The notes beneath the pieces were generated by a model. The model made no database searches. It saw only the letters and a program-made list of their open reading frames with translations, and had not been told where the DNA came from. A stretch of 64,000 nucleotides of DNA from Sphingomonadales bacterium (GTDB lineage: Bacteria > Pseudomonadota > Alphaproteobacteria > Sphingomonadales > Sphingomonadaceae). The stretch covers positions 41,335-105,334 of the forward strand of contig JAGWUH010000007.1 in NCBI GenBank assembly GCA_028868535.1, in the 5' to 3' direction. A program made the translations under genes and the position numbers. Positions 27,420 to 36,274 of this stretch are shown here, in pieces; the first letter of the stretch is position 1, and every line of letters begins with the position of its first letter.

Positions 27420-28610
27420 TCAATCCACCCCGCCGGCGATCTCGCGCCAGAACCCGACCAGTTGCGCCGCGTTCGCCTCCCACGAGAACCGCGCCGCATG
27501 GGCCGCCACCTGCCGCCGGTCCGGAGCGGCGGCGACCAGCGCGCGCAGCGCCGCCGCGATCGCATCCGGCGCGCGCGGCGCGATCCGCCCGGCGCCGTCG
27601 TCGCTGACGACCTCGCGCGCCCCGCCGATGTCCGGGATCACCAGCGGCGCGCCGCAGGCCAGCGCCTCGATCCAGACGTTGGCAAGCCCCTCGCGCTCGC
27701 TCGGCAGCACCACCGCGTCCGCCGCCGCCATCAGCACCGGCAGCCGCTCGTGCGGGACCTGGCCGAGGAAATGCACCCTCTCGCCGATTCCCAGAACCCC
27801 CGCCAGCGCCCGCAGCGCCGCCTCGTCCGCGCCCGACCCGGCCAGCGCCAGCCTGGCCCCGGGCAGTTCCGCCACGGCCCGCACCGCCAGCGCCTGGCCC
27901 TTGATCGCGATCAGCGCCCCCGGGCAGACGAACAGCGAACCTTCCGCGGGAATCCCCAGCTGCGCCGCCACCTCGGCCCGCGCCTCCGCCTGCGGCACGA
28001 GGCGAAACCGGGCATGGTCCAGCCCGGTGTAATGCACCCGGATGCGCTCCTCCGGCATGCCCAGCGCCACCATGTCGCGCTTCAGCGCGGCGGACACCGC
28101 CAGCATCCCCGCCGCCCCGTCCGCCGCCGCGCGCAACTGCGCCAGCGCCCGGGGCCGCGTGCTCCAGTAATGGATGTCCGATCCGCGCGCCTTGACGGTC
28201 AGCGGCACCCCCAGCGCCCGCGCGATCGCCAGCGCCGCCGGGCCGTCGGGAAAGAAGAACTGCGCGTCGACCAGATCGAACCGCCGCTCGTCGTGCAGCC
28301 GCCGCGCCAGCGGCAGCACCGCGCGCGCCAGCCGCGCCGGATTGCTGTCCCCGCCCACCACCGGCACGACCGTGAAGCGCGGGTGATGCACCGCCAGCCC
28401 GGCCAGCCCGGACATCGCCGGGCATCCCGCCAGCGCCGCATAGGGCGCCCGCCGCGACAGCGGCCACGGCGGTATCCCCAGCGGGTTGACGATGGTCAGG
28501 TCGCAATCGCCGCGCGCCGCCACTGCCGCCATCTGGTTGGCGACGAACTTGCCGAACGCCGGCCGCGCCGGGTTCGGAAACAGCGTCGAAACCGAAAGGA
28601 CGCGGATCAC
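27420..28610 (-). CDS. Glycosyltransferase family 4
   Basis: 396 residues with a GTG start. A GT-B fold is indicated: N-terminal TLFPNPARPAFGKFVANQMA, the VKARGSDIHYWS loop, and the C-terminal donor site with VCPGALIAIKGQALAVRAVA, LPVLMAAADAVVLPSEREGL and the E-x7-E motif (EREGLANVWIE). It transfers a sugar from a nucleotide donor, probably in surface polysaccharide or lipid-linked glycan synthesis; acceptor unknown. The gene starts 10 bases after the regulator's stop, so the two are probably co-transcribed. Confidence 0.9.
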   Translation of the reverse strand: MIRVLSVSTLFPNPARPAFGKFVANQMAAVAARGDCDLTIVNPLGIPPWPLSRRAPYAALAGCPAMSGLAGLAVHHPRFTVVPVVGGDSNPARLARAVLPLARRLHDERRFDLVDAQFFFPDGPAALAIARALGVPLTVKARGSDIHYWSTRPRALAQLRAAADGAAGMLAVSAALKRDMVALGMPEERIRVHYTGLDHARFRLVPQAEARAEVAAQLGIPAEGSLFVCPGALIAIKGQALAVRAVAELPGARLALAGSGADEAALRALAGVLGIGERVHFLGQVPHERLPVLMAAADAVVLPSEREGLANVWIEALACGAPLVIPDIGGAREVVSDDGAGRIAPRAPDAIAAALRALVAAAPDRRQVAAHAARFSWEANAAQLVGFWREIAGGVD

Positions 28611-28620
28611 GAGACCCGCG

Positions 28621-29193
28621 TCACAGCTTGCGGACGAGCATTTCCGCCACCGCCAGCCAGGCGGGATTGTCGATCACGATCTGCCGCTTGCCCGATCCCG
28701 GCGGCAGCAGCGCGACGCGGTTGCCGTCGCGATCGATCAGCCGCCCGAACACATAGCGCCCGCCCGAACGCGGCGAGAGCACGTCGCGGTTCATCAACCG
28801 GCCGAAGTCCTCGGGCTCGGTCCTGCGCAGCCAGACCTGGTCGCCGTCGCGATAGTCCCCTGCGCCGACCTCGAATGCCAGCGCGACCAGCCCGTCGTCG
28901 CCGCCCAGCGCGGTCGGCAGGATCGCCTCGCGCGGATGCGTCAGCGCCTCGGCCCCGGTGTCGAGAATGCGCGCGATCACCTGCGGCGTGTCCGCGGCCT
29001 CGCCCCGCACCAGGGTCTCGGGATCGACCCCCATCGCCGCGGCGATCCGGTTCATCCACACCAGCGACAGGTTGCGCGTGCCGGTCTCCAGCCGCCCGAT
29101 CGTCTGCGCGGTGGTCTTCGGCACGCAGGCCTCGGCCACGTCGGCCAGGGTCATGCCTTTCTGGCGGCGAATGTCACGCAAACGGTTGATCAT
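28621..29193 (-). CDS. Cro/C1-type helix-turn-helix transcriptional regulator
   Basis: 190 residues from the ATG at 29193 (MINRLRDIRRQKGMTLADVA). The N-terminal 65 residues are a classic XRE domain with AQTIGRLETGTRNLSLVWMN as the recognition helix area. The remaining 125 residues form an unassigned beta-rich domain (DGLVALAFEVGAGDYRDGDQ; GKRQIVIDNPAWLAVAEMLV) that may sense a ligand; no Ser/Lys protease pair typical of LexA or CI was seen. It is transcribed with the glycosyltransferase. Its target genes are not visible. Confidence 0.85.
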   Translation of the reverse strand: MINRLRDIRRQKGMTLADVAEACVPKTTAQTIGRLETGTRNLSLVWMNRIAAAMGVDPETLVRGEAADTPQVIARILDTGAEALTHPREAILPTALGGDDGLVALAFEVGAGDYRDGDQVWLRRTEPEDFGRLMNRDVLSPRSGGRYVFGRLIDRDGNRVALLPPGSGKRQIVIDNPAWLAVAEMLVRKL

Positions 29194-29263
29194 GGTTATC
29201 CCTCGCGAACCGGTTTGGTCCGCGGCCATAGACCCCGCCCGCCGATCCGGCAACCGCGGTAAC

Positions 29264-31048
29264 CTATCCCTCGACCTGCTCGGCCAGTTCCAGCCAGCGC
29301 TCCTCGGCGGCGTCCTTGTCGGCGCGGGCCTTGTCCAGTGCCGCCGTCAGGCTCGCGAACCTGGCCGGATCGCGCGTGTACAGGGCGGGATCATGCAGCG
29401 CCTGCTCCAGCCGGGCGATCTCGCCGTCCAGCTCCTCGATCCGCCCGGGCAGCAGGTCGTAGTCGCGCTGGTCCTTGTACGAAAGCTTGCCTTTCCGGGC
29501 CGGCGGTGGCGGCGGGGCAGGGGCCTCGACCGGCGGCGGCGCCTTCACCGGCGCGGCGTTGCGCTGCTGGCGCTGCCTCAGCCAGTCGGCATAGCCGCCG
29601 GCGACGACGTCGACCCTGCCCGATCCGTCCAGACCCAGCGTCACCGTCACCGTCCGGTCGAGGAAGTCGCGATCGTGGCTGACGATGAGCACTGTCCCGT
29701 CGTAGTCTGCGATCACCTCCTGCAACAGGTCCAGCGTCTCGAGATCGAGGTCGTTGGTCGGCTCATCGAGCACCAGCAGGTTCGACAGCCGCGCGAACTC
29801 GCGCGCCAGCAGGAGCCGCGATCGTTCTCCGCCCGATAGCGTCCCCACGCGCGCATCGACCAGCCCGGGATCGAACAGGAAGTCCTTGAGGTAGCCCTGC
29901 ACGTGCTTGCGCACCCCGCGCACGTCGACCCAGTCGCCACCCTCGGCGAGGATGTCGCGCACCCGCTTCTCGGGGGAGAGCAGGCTGCGCTGCTGGTCGA
30001 TCATCACGCCCGACAGGGTCTTGGCCAGCGCCACGCTGCCCTCGTCGGGCGCCAGTTCGCCGGTCAGCAGCTTCAGCAGCGTGGTCTTGCCGGCGCCGTT
30101 GCCGCCGACCAGGCCAATGCGGTCGCCGCGCTGGATGCGCAGCGAGAAGTCCCTGATGATGGTCCGTTCGCCGAACTTCTTGGTCACGTGCTCGGCGACG
30201 ATCACCGACTTGGTCTTGGTCTCGTCGGAAACCAGCGCCATCTTCGCGGTGCCCTGCGGCGTGATCATCGCTGCCCGCGCCGCGCGCATCTCGTACAGCT
30301 TCTCCAGCCGCCCCATGTTGCGCTTTCGCCGCGCCGTCACCCCGCGCTCCAGCCAGTGCGCCTCGATCTTCAGCTTGGCATCGAGCTTGTCGGCGGCACG
30401 CGCCTCCTCGGCATAGACCGCTTCTTCCCAGGCCTCGTAGCCGCCGAAGCCGATCTCCCGCCGTCGCAGGCTGCCGCGGTCCAGCCACAGCGTCGCCCGC
30501 GTCAGCCGCGTCAGGAAGGTGCGGTCGTGGCTGATGACGACGAAGGCGCCGCGATAGCGGCCCAGCCAGTCCTCCAGCCAGTCGATCGCCGCGAGGTCAA
30601 GATGGTTGGTCGGCTCGTCTAGCAGCAGCAGGTCCGGCTCGCTCGCCAGCGCGCGGGCAATCGCGGCGCGGCGCTTCTCGCCGCCGCTCGCGGTCGCCGC
30701 CTCGCGGCCCATGTCGATGCCGAGCTGCCCGGCGATCGCCTCGACCTCATGGCGCGGCGGCGCGTCCGGCCCGGCCAGGGCATAGTCCATCAGCGTCGTG
30801 CAGCCGGTGAAGTCCGGGTCCTGCGGCAGCGTCACCACGCGGGTGCCCGGCACCACCGAGCGCTTGCCCTTGTCGCCCTCGATCTCGCCGGCGATCAGCC
30901 GCAGCAGCGTCGTCTTGCCGGCGCCGTTGCGCCCGATCAGCGCGATGCGGTCGCGCGGCGCGATGTGGATGTCGAGGTCACGGAAGAGCCAGCCCGATCC
31001 CTGCTGGAGACCGAGCCCTTCCCAGGAGAGTATCGGGGGAGCTGCCAT
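29264..31048 (-). CDS. ABC-F family ATP-binding protein (Uup-like)
   Basis: 594 residues with two complete ATPase halves: Walker A GRNGAGKTTLL and GGNGAGKTTLL, signatures ASGGEKRRAAIAR and LSGGERSRLLLAREF, and Walker B LLLDEPTNHLDL and LVLDEPTNDLDL. The linker between the halves is basic and helical. A Pro-rich stretch (PPPVEAPAPPPPPA) leads to a C-terminal coiled coil (LEQALHDPALYTRDPARFAS; LDKARADKDAAEERWLELAE) as in Uup. There are no membrane segments, so it is not a transporter; ABC-F proteins act on the ribosome or, for Uup, affect DNA-junction handling. It is monocistronic. Confidence 0.94.
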   Translation of the reverse strand: MAAPPILSWEGLGLQQGSGWLFRDLDIHIAPRDRIALIGRNGAGKTTLLRLIAGEIEGDKGKRSVVPGTRVVTLPQDPDFTGCTTLMDYALAGPDAPPRHEVEAIAGQLGIDMGREAATASGGEKRRAAIARALASEPDLLLLDEPTNHLDLAAIDWLEDWLGRYRGAFVVISHDRTFLTRLTRATLWLDRGSLRRREIGFGGYEAWEEAVYAEEARAADKLDAKLKIEAHWLERGVTARRKRNMGRLEKLYEMRAARAAMITPQGTAKMALVSDETKTKSVIVAEHVTKKFGERTIIRDFSLRIQRGDRIGLVGGNGAGKTTLLKLLTGELAPDEGSVALAKTLSGVMIDQQRSLLSPEKRVRDILAEGGDWVDVRGVRKHVQGYLKDFLFDPGLVDARVGTLSGGERSRLLLAREFARLSNLLVLDEPTNDLDLETLDLLQEVIADYDGTVLIVSHDRDFLDRTVTVTLGLDGSGRVDVVAGGYADWLRQRQQRNAAPVKAPPPVEAPAPPPPPARKGKLSYKDQRDYDLLPGRIEELDGEIARLEQALHDPALYTRDPARFASLTAALDKARADKDAAEERWLELAEQVEG

Positions 31049-31167
31049 TGCCGCGCCCCCCTAGCCTTCGCGCCCCATTGCTGGCAAGACTGCTCCGCCT
31101 CCCGCCCGAACCGTGCCTGAGCGCCGCATTCACGCCGCGTTCAAGGCCCAGCCGCTAACCGGGGACC

Positions 31168-31467
31168 ATGAAACGAATTTCCATCCTCGCCGCGCTCTGC
31201 CTCGCCGGCGTCGCCCCCGCGCTCACCGCGCTCGCCGGCCCCGGCGATGCCCAGAACCAGATGCGCAACGGCGTCCGCTCCGGCGCGGTGCTGTCCCTGC
31301 GCGAGATCGAGGCGCGCGTGCTGCCGACGATGCCGGGCATGCAGTACCTCGGTCCCGAGTACGATCCGGCGGCGATGGCCTACCGGCTCAAGTTCATCCA
31401 GAACGGCCACGTCGTCTTCGTCGACGTCGATGCCCGCAGCGGCGAGATCATCAACCGCTCGCGCTGA
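31168..31467 (+). CDS. PepSY-domain exported protein
   Basis: 99 residues. A signal peptide (MKRISILAALCLAGVAPALT, cleaved near ALAG) precedes a short PepSY-like domain: VLSLREIEARVLPTMPGMQY and LKFIQNGHVVFVDVDARSGE. PepSY modules are proposed to hold peptidases or sensor kinases in check in the periplasm. It lies 84 bases upstream of the two-component pair on the same strand, so it may be the pair's periplasmic input or target. Confidence 0.82.
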   Translation: MKRISILAALCLAGVAPALTALAGPGDAQNQMRNGVRSGAVLSLREIEARVLPTMPGMQYLGPEYDPAAMAYRLKFIQNGHVVFVDVDARSGEIINRSR

Positions 31468-31551
31468 CGCCCCGATGGGCAAGCTTGACGGATTCCGGTC
31501 GAGACTCCATTCCTGAACGACACCGTTGATCCAGCAGGGGACCACAAGTCG

Positions 31552-32229
31552 ATGCGCATCCTGATCGTCGAGGACGAACCGACGCTGGGCCGCCAGCTCA
31601 AGTCGACGCTCGAACAGAACGGCTATGCCGTCGATCTCTCCACCGACGGCGAGGATGGCCACTTCCTCGGCAGCACCGAGGAATACGACGCGGTCATCCT
31701 CGATCTCGGCCTGCCCGAGATCGACGGCCTGACCGTGCTCGGCATGTGGCGCAAGGAAGGGCGGCGCTTCCCGGTGCTCGTGCTCACCGCGCGCGACAGC
31801 TGGTCGGACAAGGTCGCCGGGCTCGATGCCGGCGCCGATGACTACCTCGCCAAGCCGTTCCAGACCGAGGAACTGATCGCCCGCCTGCGCGCGCTGATCC
31901 GCCGCGCCTCGGGCAATTCCTCCAGCGAGCTGACCGCCGGCCCGGTCCGGCTCGATACCCGCTCGGGCCGCGTCACCCTCGATGGCGAGCCGGTCAAGCT
32001 CACCGCGCAGGAATACAAGCTGCTGTCCTACCTGCTTCACCACAAGGGCAAGGTCGTCAGCCGGACCGAGCTTATCGAGCACATCTACGACCAGGATTTC
32101 GATCGCGATTCGAACACGATCGAGGTCTTCGTCACCCGCATCCGCAAGAAGCTCGGCGCCGATGTCATCACCACCATCCGTGGCCTCGGCTACAGTCTCG
32201 ATGATCCCGCCCACCCGGGACGCGGCTGA
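31552..32229 (+). CDS. OmpR-family response regulator
   Basis: 225 residues. The receiver domain shows the acidic pair (VEDEP), the phosphoacceptor Asp51 in AVILDLGLPEIDG, and Lys in YLAKPFQTEE. The C-terminal winged helix (LTAQEYKLLSYLLHHKGKVV; NTIEVFVTRIRKKLGADVIT; IRGLGYSL) is of OmpR/PhoB type. It binds DNA as a dimer after phosphorylation by the kinase encoded next, whose start lies 29 bases inside it. The regulated genes are unknown; PepSY proteins are common targets. Confidence 0.96.
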   Translation: MRILIVEDEPTLGRQLKSTLEQNGYAVDLSTDGEDGHFLGSTEEYDAVILDLGLPEIDGLTVLGMWRKEGRRFPVLVLTARDSWSDKVAGLDAGADDYLAKPFQTEELIARLRALIRRASGNSSSELTAGPVRLDTRSGRVTLDGEPVKLTAQEYKLLSYLLHHKGKVVSRTELIEHIYDQDFDRDSNTIEVFVTRIRKKLGADVITTIRGLGYSLDDPAHPGRG

Positions 32230-33613
32230 ACCCGACGGCGCAGCCGCCGCCGAACCGGTGGCGGCGCCGCACACGGGCTCGCTGGCCCGGCGGATGATGC
32301 TGATCGCCGCCGGCTGGATCACGCTGCTGCTGCTCGGCGGCGGCCTCGCGCTCGATCGCACCCTCTCGGGCCTGATCACCCGCGCTTTCGACGACCAGAT
32401 GGGCTACATGCTCACCGCGATGATCGGTTCGGCCGAGATCGGTCCCGATGGCGAGGTGTTCTTCAACCGCCCGCTGGGCGACCAGCGCTTCCTCGAACCG
32501 AACAGCGGCCTCTACTGGCAGATCAGCGGCAAGGGCCACGACGATTTTCCCTCGCGCTCGCTGTGGGACCGCAGCCTCAAGCTGCGCACCGACCATGTCG
32601 ACAGCGCCCCCCACGTCTACGACAGCACGCAGTTCCCGGGTGAGCCGCTGCGGGTGATGGAGCGCACGATCACGCTGCCCGGCAGCGACACCACCTGGTG
32701 GTTCGTGGTGGCGGAGAACCGCAAGGAGCTCGACGGCCAGATCGCCCGCATCCGCCGCATCCTGCTGCGCGCCTTCGTCGTGCTCGGCGCCGGGCTGATG
32801 CTGATGGCGATGCTGCAGAGCTGGTACGGCCTCGGCCCGCTGCGCCGCGTCCGCGCCGCGATCAAGCGCCTGCGCACCACCGGCGCCAATCGCGTCACCG
32901 AACCGCTGCCGCTCGAAGTCCAGCCGCTGGTGGACGAGCTGAACGGCCTGCTCGCCCACACCGAGCGCCAGGCCGAGGAAGCCCGCACCCACGCCGGCAA
33001 CCTCGCCCACGCGCTCAAGACCCCGCTGACCGTGGTGATGAACGCCGCCACCGCGCAGGCCCCGGACCTCGCCGATACCGTCATCCGCGAGGCCGCGGTC
33101 ATGCGCCGGCAGGTCGATCATCACCTCGCCCGCGCCCGCGCCGTCGGCCGCCGCGCGGTCGGGCAGGCGCGCGCCGTGGTATGGGAGAGCACCGAGGCGG
33201 TGCTGCGCGCCGTCACCCGCCTTTACGACCGCACCCGCTTCGATCTCGACGGCAACCGCACCGCCGCCGTCGCCATCGAACGGCAGGATCTCGACGAAAT
33301 CCTCGGCAACCTGATCGAGAACGCCGCGAAGTACGGCGGCGGCTCGGTCTTCGTCACCGTCGACGCCATCCCCGCCGATCCCCAGTTCTGCGAGATCTGG
33401 GTCGAGGACGACGGCATGGGCATCCCCGAGGAGGAACGCATCCGCATCTTCGCGCGCGGCGCCCGGCTCGATACCGGCAAGCCCGGCACCGGGCTCGGCC
33501 TCGCGATCGTCCGCGACGTCGCCGAGATCTACGGCGGCGCCGTCACCCTCGACGAGAGCGAGGACCTCGGCGGCCTGCTGGTCAAGCTGCGCTTGCCGAG
33601 GTGCAGCGCCTAG
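32201..33613 (+). CDS. Membrane sensor histidine kinase
   Basis: 470 residues. The start at 32201 overlaps the regulator by 29 bases, a sign of translational coupling. Two membrane helices (about residues 32-52 and 185-205) flank a periplasmic sensor domain of about 130 residues with SGLYWQISGKGHDDFPSRSL. A HAMP-like linker leads to the H-box NLAHALKTPLTVVMNAATAQ, then an intact ATPase: N-box ILGNLIENAAKYGG, G1 EDDGMGIP, G2 GTGLGLAIV. It is PhoQ-like in layout. The signal is unknown; the PepSY protein upstream is a candidate partner. Confidence 0.95.
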   Translation: MIPPTRDAAEPDGAAAAEPVAAPHTGSLARRMMLIAAGWITLLLLGGGLALDRTLSGLITRAFDDQMGYMLTAMIGSAEIGPDGEVFFNRPLGDQRFLEPNSGLYWQISGKGHDDFPSRSLWDRSLKLRTDHVDSAPHVYDSTQFPGEPLRVMERTITLPGSDTTWWFVVAENRKELDGQIARIRRILLRAFVVLGAGLMLMAMLQSWYGLGPLRRVRAAIKRLRTTGANRVTEPLPLEVQPLVDELNGLLAHTERQAEEARTHAGNLAHALKTPLTVVMNAATAQAPDLADTVIREAAVMRRQVDHHLARARAVGRRAVGQARAVVWESTEAVLRAVTRLYDRTRFDLDGNRTAAVAIERQDLDEILGNLIENAAKYGGGSVFVTVDAIPADPQFCEIWVEDDGMGIPEEERIRIFARGARLDTGKPGTGLGLAIVRDVAEIYGGAVTLDESEDLGGLLVKLRLPRCSA

Positions 33614-33657
33614 TCCTATCCTGCCCCCGAGCCCGGGTCGCGGGAGGGCCTCTTTCG

Positions 33658-34362
33658 ATGATTCGATCCGCAATCCGCGCCGCCGTCGCCGTGCTGGCAC
33701 TGCCGCTGGCCGCCTGCAACGTCGTCGTCTCGCAACACCCGTGGTTCACCGCCGGCGCCGACGATCCCCGGCTCGCGCCCGGCCTCTGGGTGGCGTTGCA
33801 GAACGACGCCTGCACGTTCGACGCGACCCGGCCGCTGGCATCCTGGCCCGAATGCGCGAAGCCGTTCTTCGTGCGCGGCCGCGAGCTGCTTTCCCCGCCC
33901 GAGCCGGACAAGGAGCAGCCCGCCCGCGATGCCGCTGTCTTCGCCGATCCGGCCCGCTGGCAATCCAGCACCCCGGTCATCGTCGCCGGCAACCCGATGG
34001 TGATGGAACTGCGCGCCGACGTCGTCCAGCCGGCCTCGGAACCGGCGCCGAAGTTCTACCTCTACCTCGCGCTCCAGCCGCTCGCACAGGCCGCCGACGG
34101 CACGCTGCAGGCCTTGCGCATCTGGCCGGTGTTCTGCGGCCCACCCCCGCCGCCATCGCGCCAGGGCGAGACGCAGACGCTCGACCAGCTCGGCTCGTCC
34201 GGCGTGTCGAAACGCCTGTTCCCCGGCCTCAAGCGCGCCAAGGTCGGCTGCGAGGCGAGCGGCGCCGACGCGATCCGCAAGGCCGCCGCGCTCAGCGAGG
34301 GCGTCGCCGCCGCCAACGAGATGCCGCCGTTCAAGGCGCGCTGGCTGCGCCCGGCGATCTGA
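33658..34362 (+). CDS. Exported lipoprotein-like protein of unknown function
   Basis: 234 residues. The signal peptide MIRSAIRAAVAVLALPLAAC has a lipobox (PLAAC), so Cys20 is the likely lipid-modified residue. The mature part is rich in Pro and Ala, with paired Cys and PEPDKEQPARD. No enzyme motif was recognised. It is 44 bases past the kinase gene and may be in the same operon, though its link to the two-component system is only inferred. Confidence 0.75.
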   Translation: MIRSAIRAAVAVLALPLAACNVVVSQHPWFTAGADDPRLAPGLWVALQNDACTFDATRPLASWPECAKPFFVRGRELLSPPEPDKEQPARDAAVFADPARWQSSTPVIVAGNPMVMELRADVVQPASEPAPKFYLYLALQPLAQAADGTLQALRIWPVFCGPPPPPSRQGETQTLDQLGSSGVSKRLFPGLKRAKVGCEASGADAIRKAAALSEGVAAANEMPPFKARWLRPAI

Positions 34363-34369
34363 CCACCCC

Positions 34370-34442
34370 GATGCAAGTCCGCCGCACCGCCGGGGGGCGA
34401 TGCGCCAGATGCAAGTCCGCCGCACCGCCGGGGGGCGATGCG
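34370..34442 (+). repeat. 38-bp-period tandem repeat, two copies
   Basis: Identical 35-base cores at 34370-34404 and 34408-34442 are spaced 38 bases apart. Each opens GATGCAAGTCCGCCGCACCG and ends in a G-run. They lie just after the stop of the lipoprotein gene, 40 bases before the convergent hcp stop. No function is assigned; they may belong to a dispersed repeat family. Confidence 0.8.
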
Positions 34443-34481
34443 GCGGGCAGGAGGCTTGCCTCACCCGGATGTGGGGAGGGG

Positions 34482-36122
34482 TCAGGCAGCCTGCAACATG
34501 CGCTCCAGGTCTTCCCCGGCATCGCCGGTCGGCCGGATGTCGAACTTCTCGACGAGCACGCCCAGCACTTCCGGCGTCAGGAACTGCGGCAGCGTCGGCC
34601 CGAGGTGGATCTTGCGCAGGCCGAGGTGAAGCATCGTCAGCAGCACCGCCGTCGCCTTCTGCTCGAACCAGCTGATCGCATAGTGCAGCGGCAGGTCATT
34701 GACCCCGCAGCCCAGCGCCCCGGCCACCGCCACCGCGACCTGGATCGCGGAGTAGGCGTCGTTGCACTGCCCCATGTCGAGCACGCGCGGCACGCCGTTG
34801 ATGTCGCCCAGGTCCTCGCGGTTGAAGCGGAACTTGCCGCAGCCCAGCGTCAGGATCAGGCTGTCGCGCGGCGTCGCCATCGCCAGGTCGTGGAAGTAGT
34901 TCCGCCCCGGCCGCGCGCCGTCGCAGCCGCCGATCAGGAACAGGTTCCTGACGTCGCCGGCCTTGATCATGCCCAGCAGCGTATCGGCCACGCCCATCAC
35001 CGTGTTCCGCGCGAAACCGGCGGGGATGCGCTGCTCGGGCGCGTCCTCGGCAAACCCCGGCTGCGCCAGCGCGCAGGCGATGGCCGGGCCGAAGTCATGA
35101 TCGGTCAGGTGCGGGATGCCGTTCCAGCCCACCGGCCCGGCGGTGAAGATGCGGTCCTTGTAGCCCTTGATCTCGGGGTTGATCAGGCAGTTCGAGGTCA
35201 TCACGATCGCGCCCGGGAACGCGTCGAAGTCCTTCTGCTGGTCCTGCCAGGCGCCGCCATAGTTGCCGACCAGGTGCGGATACTGCTTGAGCCCCGGATA
35301 GGCGTTCGCCGGCAGCATCTCGCCGTGGGTATAGACGTTCACGCCCTTGCCGGCGGTCTGCTGCAGGATCGCCTCGAGGTCGCCCATGTCGTGGCCCGAG
35401 ACCAGCAGGCACTTGCCCTTCACCGGCGTCATCCGCACCATCGTCACCTCGGGATGGCCGAACCGCCCGGTGTTGGCGGCGTCGAGCAGTTCCATCACCT
35501 TCAGGTTCAGCGCGCCGATCGCCAGCGATTCCGCCAGCAGCGCGTCGATATCGGTGGGATCGGTCGCGAGGAACGCGGAAATCCGGTGGAACTCCGCCGA
35601 AACCGCCGCTTCCTCCGTGCCCAGCACGCGGGCGTGTTCGGAATAGGCGGCCGTGCCCTTGAGGCCGTAGAGGATCAGGTTGCGCAGCCCGACCACGCTC
35701 GGCCCGTCCCGGTCCATGAAGCGCTGGATCGCCGCGAACGGCGCCGCGGCGGCCAGTTCGGAAGCGGTCGTGCCGGGGTTCCAGGTCGCCGGCTCGGGCA
35801 GGTCGGACAGGTCCGCGCCCGCCGCCACGGCGCAGGCCTTCGCCTTGTCGCGCATCGCCAGCGCCTTGCCGATCAGCGCGGTGAAGCGGTCGGCATCGAA
35901 GTTGACGTTGGTCAGCGTGGTGAACCACGCGTACGGGGTGAACGCGTCGACCTCGGCGTCGCGCGCGCCGGCCTTCGCCGCGCGATCGGCATAGGCGGAA
36001 ACCCCCTGCATCACCCGCAGCAGCACGTCCTGCATGTCGGCGACATCGGCGGTCTTCCCGCACGAGCCGACTTTCACGGCACAGCCGCCCTTGTTCGATT
36101 GTTCGCACTGCACGCAATACAT
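34482..36122 (-). CDS. hcp: Hybrid cluster protein, hydroxylamine reductase
   Basis: 546 residues. The N-terminal Cys set is Cys3-x2-Cys6-x7-Cys14-x6-Cys21, the [4Fe-4S]-type arrangement rather than the longer-spaced E. coli [2Fe-2S] type. Cluster ligands are indicated by the later GGCDGARPGR, LTLGCGKFRFNRED and DMGQCNDAYSA segments. Hcp is a cytoplasmic iron-sulfur-oxygen enzyme that reduces hydroxylamine or nitric oxide; it may also act in protein S-nitrosylation. The usual hcr reductase partner is not next to it. The divergent NsrR-like gene and an FNR-type box between them fit control by nitrosative stress and oxygen. Confidence 0.95.
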   Translation of the reverse strand: MYCVQCEQSNKGGCAVKVGSCGKTADVADMQDVLLRVMQGVSAYADRAAKAGARDAEVDAFTPYAWFTTLTNVNFDADRFTALIGKALAMRDKAKACAVAAGADLSDLPEPATWNPGTTASELAAAAPFAAIQRFMDRDGPSVVGLRNLILYGLKGTAAYSEHARVLGTEEAAVSAEFHRISAFLATDPTDIDALLAESLAIGALNLKVMELLDAANTGRFGHPEVTMVRMTPVKGKCLLVSGHDMGDLEAILQQTAGKGVNVYTHGEMLPANAYPGLKQYPHLVGNYGGAWQDQQKDFDAFPGAIVMTSNCLINPEIKGYKDRIFTAGPVGWNGIPHLTDHDFGPAIACALAQPGFAEDAPEQRIPAGFARNTVMGVADTLLGMIKAGDVRNLFLIGGCDGARPGRNYFHDLAMATPRDSLILTLGCGKFRFNREDLGDINGVPRVLDMGQCNDAYSAIQVAVAVAGALGCGVNDLPLHYAISWFEQKATAVLLTMLHLGLRKIHLGPTLPQFLTPEVLGVLVEKFDIRPTGDAGEDLERMLQAA

Positions 36123-36274
36123 CGGGATCTCCCTCGTTCGGAATAAGATGACTTCCGAATGCTTGTTTAAACCGGCGGAATTTGATTCCCTTGATGTGAA
36201 TCAAATTCTTCTCAACGGCGGGATGAAATTCACAAATCCTTGCAAACCGGCAGGTTTTGAGAAATGGCAATCCT
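36123..36274. promoter_or_regulatory. Divergent hcp / nsrR-like control region
   Basis: The 152-bp gap has two clear elements. A 10-bp perfect inverted repeat, AATTTGATTC at 36179-36188 and GAATCAAATT at 36198-36207, contains the FNR-type box listed separately. An AAGATG (36145-36150) and ATGCTT (36159-36164) pair resembles part of the NsrR operator. The hcp start has GGGAG upstream. Confidence 0.6.
36191..36204. promoter_or_regulatory. FNR-type box TTGAT-N4-ATCAA
   Basis: TTGATGTGAATCAA matches the FNR/FnrL consensus TTGAT-N4-ATCAA exactly. Its centre is about 75 bases from the hcp start codon and 77 from the regulator start, so it could act at a typical -41.5 position for either gene. An oxygen-sensing FNR-family protein is the likely ligand; CRP-type sites differ (TGTGA-N6-TCACA). 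Confidence 0.75.

Noticed and set aside
28621..29193. LexA/CI-type self-cleaving repressor
   Set aside because: The C-terminal part lacks the Ser/Lys pair and cleavage site; it is kept as a plain Cro/C1-type regulator.
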